Shown: positions 23,828 through 27,831 of the stretch, in pieces
How the letters are laid out: each line of letters begins with the position of its first letter
Numbering within the stretch: position 1 is the first letter of the stretch
Source of the DNA: Bacillota bacterium
GTDB lineage: Bacteria > Bacillota > Bacilli > Alicyclobacillales > SLC66
NCBI GenBank assembly: GCA_021846145.1
Contig: JAJZCJ010000008.1
Span: forward strand, 1-27,831
DNA: 27,831 nt
Direction: 5' to 3'
Notes under the pieces: model-generated
Database searches by the model: none
What the model was told of the DNA's origin: nothing
What the model saw: only the letters and a program-made list of their open reading frames with translations
Made by a program: the position numbers and the translations under genes

Positions 23828-24876
23828 GTCAGTTCCTCCACGAAATCCGAGTTCAGGCCTGCGATGAAGTACGCAAGCAATAACCCTACATTTTGTACGT
23901 CCGAAAATTCCAACGTTTCTACGGAAGTGTGCATGTAACGCAAAGGGATGGAAATTAGCGCAGAAGGAATACCCATTTGTACCACTTGCAGATTATCCGC
24001 ATCAGTCCATGTTGGTCCTTGGCTCACTTCAATTTGAAAAGGCAAACGGTGTTCCTTGACGGTATCCAGTAATCTGCGATAAATTTTCGGATGAATGCGA
24101 GGGCCAAACGTAATAACCGGCCCCTCACCTAATTTCTTCGCTAAATCCGTCTCTACTCCGGGCATTTCACCATGGCACACGTCCACGGCAATGGCCAGAT
24201 CTGGTTGTAAGCGAAAAGCGGCCGTTTCTGCGCCAAATGCACCTATTTCCTCCTGAGTAGTCGCCACCGCATAAACGTCTGGTTTGAAGCGAAGTTTATT
24301 CAGTTGCATCAGACAGATGGCTAATGCTGTCACACTAGCTCGATTATCCATCGCTTTGCCACTCATACGATCCCCAGCAAGTGCGATCGTTTTACGGCGA
24401 ATGGTCAATCGGTCGCCTACTCTGACTTTTTCTTTCACTTTACTTTCGTTCATCCCTAAGTCGACAAACAATTCATCTAGTGGAACACTTTTTTTTCGTT
24501 CCTCTGGAGTGGAAAGATGTGGTGGCTTTGATCCAATAATGCCGTATAAAGGTTCTCGTCCAAACACGGTAACTTCTTGACCTAGCAGTGTTCGTGGATC
24601 AAATCCACCCACCTGAGCTAAACGCAAGAATCCCCCGTCGTCAATTTTTTTAACGATGAGAGTAATTTCATCAAGGTGGGCCGCGAGCATAATGCGCGGA
24701 TGACGCCCCATGCCTTCACCGTTTTTACGCATCACTACATTCCCTAAGTAATCCACGCTGACTTCATCTACAAGGTGGCGTACGGAGTCAATTAAAATCT
24801 TGCGTGGTTCACCCTCATCTCCAGATCCTCCCACGGATTCAGCTAATTGGCTGAGTAAGGCTTTTTCATTGATCAA
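23809..24876 (-). CDS. M42 family aminopeptidase (first of three paralogues)
   Basis: 355-residue M42 peptidase with intact residues: H67 in AAHLDEITL, D177 in AMDNRAS, E209/E210 in TTQEEIGAFGA, D232 in AVDVCHGE and H316 in RYMHTSVE. Members are cytosolic, use two zinc or cobalt ions and assemble as dodecamers. I placed the start at TTG 24876 because AGGAGG is eight bases upstream; the open frame's earlier TTG at 24894 would put this site inside the gene. It follows the RluA-type gene by 21 bases and overlaps the second paralogue, so the four genes, and possibly aroC, form one transcript. Confidence 0.93.
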   Translation of the reverse strand: MINEKALLSQLAESVGGSGDEGEPRKILIDSVRHLVDEVSVDYLGNVVMRKNGEGMGRHPRIMLAAHLDEITLIVKKIDDGGFLRLAQVGGFDPRTLLGQEVTVFGREPLYGIIGSKPPHLSTPEERKKSVPLDELFVDLGMNESKVKEKVRVGDRLTIRRKTIALAGDRMSGKAMDNRASVTALAICLMQLNKLRFKPDVYAVATTQEEIGAFGAETAAFRLQPDLAIAVDVCHGEMPGVETDLAKKLGEGPVITFGPRIHPKIYRRLLDTVKEHRLPFQIEVSQGPTWTDADNLQVVQMGIPSALISIPLRYMHTSVETLEFSDVQNVGLLLAYFIAGLNSDFVEELTWYLKD

Positions 24877-24897
24877 ACGGTAGTCCCTCCTCAAAAA

Positions 24898-25797
24898 TCA
24901 AATGGATAATAACGTCATTTCAAGTTGCTTCAAGTCATCTGGAAGCTGCGATTCGATCGTGGTGGTCACGTGCGTAAACGGATGTTCAAAAGATAGTCTG
25001 GCAGCGTGAAGCGCTTGCCTTGTTAACCCCCAATCGTCCTTACATCCGTATAGTCGATCACCTAACACCGGATGGCCAATGTAGGCAAGATGCACGCGAA
25101 TTTGATGAGTCCTACCTGTTTCTAATTTTAGTTTCACCTTACACGCTTGTTCGTTAGAAAACAACTGCAGGACGCTGACATGCGTGACTGCCAAGCGACC
25201 ATCTGTGACGACGCCACGCTTGATAGTCTGATCAGGCAACAGACCAATGGGGGCATTGACTATCTGGTATTCTACTGTAATTTCACCACTGACGAATGCA
25301 ACGTATTCTCTTGTAATTTCCCGCCGTTTTAACGCTTTTTCAAGTCGCTCCAAAGCTAATTTGTGTTTGGCAATAATCAAAAGTCCAGAGGTATCTCGGT
25401 CTAATCTATGCAAAGGGCGAAAGGGGTACTTTTCACCCCGTTTATGCAAATAAAAAAGTACTGCATTAGCAAGTGTGCCTGTTCGTTCCTTGGCAGTAGG
25501 ATGTACGAGCATGTTTGCTGATTTGTTGACAATTAGCATGTGCTCATCTTCAAAGGCCACGTCAAATGGCAAGTCTTCAGGAAGCAAGATACTAGTCTCT
25601 TCTATAGGTGCCTCCACTGTAATAATGTCACCTGTATGTACGCGTCCTGTTAAATACGCCGGGTTTCCGTTCACTTGAATCAATTGTTGTTCCAAGAGAC
25701 GGTGCCGTAACTTGCGACCTGCCCCTAGCGGACGCAGCACCTCTTTGACCATCAATCCATCTTCAGTCTCGCTAATCAATTTTTCAAAATAACGCAT
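24898..25797 (-). CDS. RluA family pseudouridine synthase
   Basis: Isomerises uridine to pseudouridine in rRNA or tRNA. The 299-residue protein has an N-terminal region with an S4-like pattern (GRKLRHRLLEQQLIQVNG) and the catalytic domain with PLHRLDRDTSGLLIIAK, in which D133 is the expected nucleophile, then ETGRTHQIRVHLAYIGHPVLGDRLYG. This is the RluD/YjbO/YhcT type; the target base cannot be decided from sequence. I chose ATG 25797, which gives a family-like N-terminus; an ATG four codons upstream is possible, and the longer open frame overlaps the divergent gene and is not family-like. First gene of the run into the three M42 peptidases. Confidence 0.92.
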   Translation of the reverse strand: MRYFEKLISETEDGLMVKEVLRPLGAGRKLRHRLLEQQLIQVNGNPAYLTGRVHTGDIITVEAPIEETSILLPEDLPFDVAFEDEHMLIVNKSANMLVHPTAKERTGTLANAVLFYLHKRGEKYPFRPLHRLDRDTSGLLIIAKHKLALERLEKALKRREITREYVAFVSGEITVEYQIVNAPIGLLPDQTIKRGVVTDGRLAVTHVSVLQLFSNEQACKVKLKLETGRTHQIRVHLAYIGHPVLGDRLYGCKDDWGLTRQALHAARLSFEHPFTHVTTTIESQLPDDLKQLEMTLLSI

Positions 25798-25813
25798 GGT
25801 ATGACGCATCCAC

Positions 25814-25844
25814 CTGACATGATTCAAAAAATGATGTGTATACT
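25814..25844 (+). promoter_or_regulatory. Weak candidate promoter of the membrane-anchored protein gene
   Basis: CTGACA (25814-25819, five of six) and TATACT (25839-25844, five of six) are separated by 19 bases, slightly longer than optimal. The start would fall about 27 bases before the ATG at 25879. Confidence 0.35.
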
Positions 25845-25878
25845 TGTACCGATGACACCAATGGAGAAGGTGCTGTTC

Positions 25879-26466
25879 ATGGTTCGGCGAGTCTTTTTCA
25901 TCGGATTTCTCACTGGCGTAATGGCCTTGATTGTCGTCTTGGCCGTTACCAGTGTCGGTTTTTATTGGTACTGGAATGATACTGCAAAAACCGCAGCCGT
26001 GTATGTGTCTGCGCCCGTACCCAAACATAATGGTGCCAATCAAGTACAACTTTATTTTCCACTAGAAAAATTCCTTGTTTGGAGTTCGACTGCTAATTTA
26101 CAGTTGACAATGATTTCAAATCAGGTGCGAGTGAGGATGTTGCGTCAACCGTTTTCTGCATTGCCAGTGACGCTGACGATTGATATCTTAGGTGTTCCTA
26201 ACGTCTGGCACGGATTTTTTATGTTGAAAAAGGTCAAGGGATATGTAGATCATATCCCCATACCGACTGGCATCCTCTTTACCGCGATTGCCGCAGAAGG
26301 TGGCAAATATGACGTGCGCGTCAATTCGCAACGTGACACGTTATTTATTGACCGAACATTTGGTACATATAGATTGACTGGCTATGATGCTCTAAGCAAA
26401 GACCTGATCATTTCCATGCCCGTTAGTACCGTACTAAAAGCAGCACGCGAACAAACCACACTGTGA
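25879..26466 (+). CDS. Membrane-anchored protein of unknown function
   Basis: A 195-residue protein with one N-terminal membrane helix (about residues 5-30, flanked by RR) and an extracytoplasmic domain of about 165 residues rich in beta pattern. The end reads IPTGILFTAIAAEGGKYDV, then DRTFGTYRLTGYDALSKDLIISMP. The layout (short anchor, beta-rich domain, helix, final beta hairpin) recalls YpmS/DUF2140 proteins, but I see no motif that proves it. ATG 25879 was chosen because AAGGTG lies six bases upstream and the protein then begins directly with the membrane helix; the open frame from 25801 adds 26 residues that overlap nothing conserved. It stands alone between divergent rluA and convergent scoB. 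Confidence 0.7.
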   Translation: MVRRVFFIGFLTGVMALIVVLAVTSVGFYWYWNDTAKTAAVYVSAPVPKHNGANQVQLYFPLEKFLVWSSTANLQLTMISNQVRVRMLRQPFSALPVTLTIDILGVPNVWHGFFMLKKVKGYVDHIPIPTGILFTAIAAEGGKYDVRVNSQRDTLFIDRTFGTYRLTGYDALSKDLIISMPVSTVLKAAREQTTL

Positions 26467-26470
26467 ACTG

Positions 26471-26501
26471 CTCCCGCCTACGCTTCGCTTAGAGGCGGGA
26501 G
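26471..26501. terminator. GC-rich hairpin between convergent genes
   Basis: CTCCCGCCT (26471-26479) and AGGCGGGAG (26493-26501) form a perfect 9-base-pair stem with a 13-base loop containing CGCTTCGC. It sits five bases after one stop and 19 bases before the scoB stop. No good T run follows on either strand, so it may be a weak terminator, a barrier to convergent transcripts or a dispersed repeat. Confidence 0.5.
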
Positions 26502-26519
26502 TCTTCTGGCGCAAGAACG

Positions 26520-27176
26520 TTAAAATTCCATTGTTTTTAGATCACTCGCTATTTGCAGAGGGGCACCAGTTTTTTCTTGCACTTCTTCTGGGGTATGCCC
26601 AGGTGCTACTTCTTTTAACAAAAGTCCATGTTCTGTCACGTCGATCACAGCAAGATCCGTAATGATCCGATGAACTACTTGTTTGCCCGTTAGCGGCAAC
26701 GAACAGGCAGTGAGAATTTTGTGATCACCGTTTTTGTTCACGTGCTCCATCGTGACAATCAGTCGCTTCGCACCGTGAACTAAATCCATCGCGCCACCCA
26801 TTCCTTTGACCATCTTACCTGGGATCATCCAATTAGCAAGATCACCTTTTTCTGAAACTTCCATCGCACCTAAAATGGCCACATCGATATGACCGCCGCG
26901 AATCATCGCAAAAGATTCGGCACTGGAAAAATAGGCCGAACCAGAAACGGCAGTAACGGTTTCTTTGCCAGCATTAATCAAATCAGGATCAACTTCATCC
27001 TCTGTCGGATAGGGGCCAATTCCCAACAGTCCATTTTCTGAGTGTAACATCACATCTGCATCAGCGGGGATATAGTTGGCGACAAGCGTTGGCATGCCTA
27101 TCCCTAGGTTTACGTACGATTGCTTAGGTATTTCCTTGGAAGCCCGTATCACAATCTGTTCTCTAGTCAGTGCCAA
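26520..27176 (-). CDS. scoB: 3-oxoacid CoA-transferase subunit B
   Basis: Beta subunit of a succinyl-CoA:3-ketoacid (or acetate/acetoacetate) CoA-transferase. The 218-residue protein has the GIGMPT loop and the catalytic glutamate E47 in [10 protein letters not shown], which carries the CoA thioester; further conserved are the [20 protein letters not shown] and GMGGAMDLV blocks. The exact CoA donor and acceptor pair cannot be fixed from sequence; SCOT-type ketone body or branched-chain use is likely. The TTG start has GGAGG nine bases upstream, six bases after the scoA stop. Convergent with the membrane-anchored protein gene. Confidence 0.92.
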   Translation of the reverse strand: MALTREQIVIRASKEIPKQSYVNLGIGMPTLVANYIPADADVMLHSENGLLGIGPYPTEDEVDPDLINAGKETVTAVSGSAYFSSAESFAMIRGGHIDVAILGAMEVSEKGDLANWMIPGKMVKGMGGAMDLVHGAKRLIVTMEHVNKNGDHKILTACSLPLTGKQVVHRIITDLAVIDVTEHGLLLKEVAPGHTPEEVQEKTGAPLQIASDLKTMEF

Positions 27177-27182
27177 TGTTCA

Positions 27183-27831
27183 CTACCTCCCTCTCGTGGT
27201 TCGTCTTTCAATGCGTTTTTCATAGTTTTCCCCGACGACCACTCGTTGCACATAAATGCTTGGCGTATGAATCTCACCAGGGTCTAGTTCTCCTACTTCT
27301 ACGAGTTCTTCCACTTCTACGATCGTAATTTTCCCTGCTGTCGCTACCATTGGATTGAAGTTTTGTGCGGTGTTGCGATACACGACGTTGCCAAGCCGGT
27401 CTGCTTTCCACCCCTTAATCAGCGCAAAATCGCCACGAATGGGATACTCTAGCAAGTATTCTTTCCCATCTATCATCCGCATTTCTTTTCCCTGTGCAAC
27501 AGGGGTACCAACGCCTGCGGGTGTATAAAAGCCACCAATTCCAGCACCGCCCGCACGGATTCTTTCTGCAAGTGTACCTTGTGGAACCAATTCCACTTCT
27601 AATTCGCCACTTAAAAATTGCTGTTCAAACGTTTTGTTTTCTCCCACATAAGAAGAAACCATTTTTTTAATTTGATGATTTTGAAGTAAGATGCCGAGTC
27701 CGAAATCATCCACGCCGCAGTTGTTACTGACAACAGTTAAGTTATTGATACCGCTTACCTTTAAAGCTGTAATCAAATTTTCCGGTATACCTACAAGCCC
27801 AAAACCGCCCACAAGTAGCGTAGAGCCTGAT
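27183..27831 (-). CDS. scoA: 3-oxoacid CoA-transferase subunit A (5' end beyond window)
   Basis: Alpha subunit partner of ScoB. The frame is open to the right edge, so 216 codons are visible and roughly 20 N-terminal residues are missing. Visible blocks: [63 protein letters not shown], the [12 protein letters not shown] segment and the [12 protein letters not shown] end. An internal GTG (27812) could be mistaken for the start, but conserved family sequence continues upstream of it. Confidence 0.93.
   Translation of the reverse strand, partial: SGSTLLVGGFGLVGIPENLITALKVSGINNLTVVSNNCGVDDFGLGILLQNHQIKKMVSSYVGENKTFEQQFLSGELEVELVPQGTLAERIRAGGAGIGGFYTPAGVGTPVAQGKEMRMIDGKEYLLEYPIRGDFALIKGWKADRLGNVVYRNTAQNFNPMVATAGKITIVEVEELVEVGELDPGEIHTPSIYVQRVVVGENYEKRIERRTTRGR

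Noticed and set aside
25798..26049. N-terminal extension of the RluA-type protein
   Set aside because: It overlaps the divergent membrane-protein gene and has a low-complexity, non-family composition.

Overview
This looks like the chromosome of a spore-forming member of the Bacillales, possibly of the Alicyclobacillaceae type; that placement is inference, not a database match. The evidence is a Bacillus-like gene order running from the chorismate/tryptophan genes to cca, a sporulation membrane protein (YlbJ), the bacillithiol gene bshA, a menaquinol:cytochrome c reductase of the Bacillus type (covalent-heme QcrB and fused QcrC), and reoY/ypiB. Base composition is moderate, and TTG and GTG starts are common. 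No tRNA, rRNA, insertion sequence, phage gene or CRISPR array was seen. No stretch over 300 bases lacks a gene; the longest is about 295 bases (10791-11085) and is filled by a riboswitch.

Layout. 1-3585 (minus): dapB, mgsA, bshA, cca (cca runs off the left edge) form one operon from a SigmaA-like promoter; bshB1, usual in this cluster, is absent. 3695-7795: ylbJ (+), uppP (-), a YkvI-like carrier (+) and a YitT-family protein (+). 7840-9329 (minus): qcrC and qcrB, without an adjacent Rieske gene qcrA. 9525-13353 (minus): a YpiF/DUF2487-like protein, an unrecognised 160-residue protein behind a c-di-AMP (ydaO-yuaA type) riboswitch, reoY, and an orphan XPB/Ssl2 helicase-associated-domain protein. 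13559-21710 (minus): an aromatic supraoperon, aroC-aroB-trpD-trpC-trpF-trpB-trpA-tyrA. Between aroB and trpD lies a promoter, a run of about eleven NAG triplets and an intrinsic terminator: a TRAP-type attenuator. 21783-25797 (minus): rluA-like pseudouridine synthase followed by three overlapping M42 aminopeptidase paralogues, leading into aroC. 25879-26466 (+): a membrane-anchored protein of unknown function. 26520-27831 (minus): scoB and the 3' part of scoA.

How they work together. AroB and AroC act in the shikimate route to chorismate, TrpDCFBA carry anthranilate to tryptophan, and TyrA carries prephenate towards tyrosine. trpE/trpG, aroH, hisC and aroA, which accompany these genes in B. 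subtilis, are not here. The trpD leader can be read in full: TRAP bound to the triplets would block the 7-base antiterminator arm and let the terminator form when tryptophan is plentiful.

The most interesting items are the c-di-AMP riboswitch in front of an uncharacterised protein with a three-fold internal repeat, the TRAP-like leader placed at trpD, and the M42 triplet in which the last member has lost catalytic and metal-binding residues.
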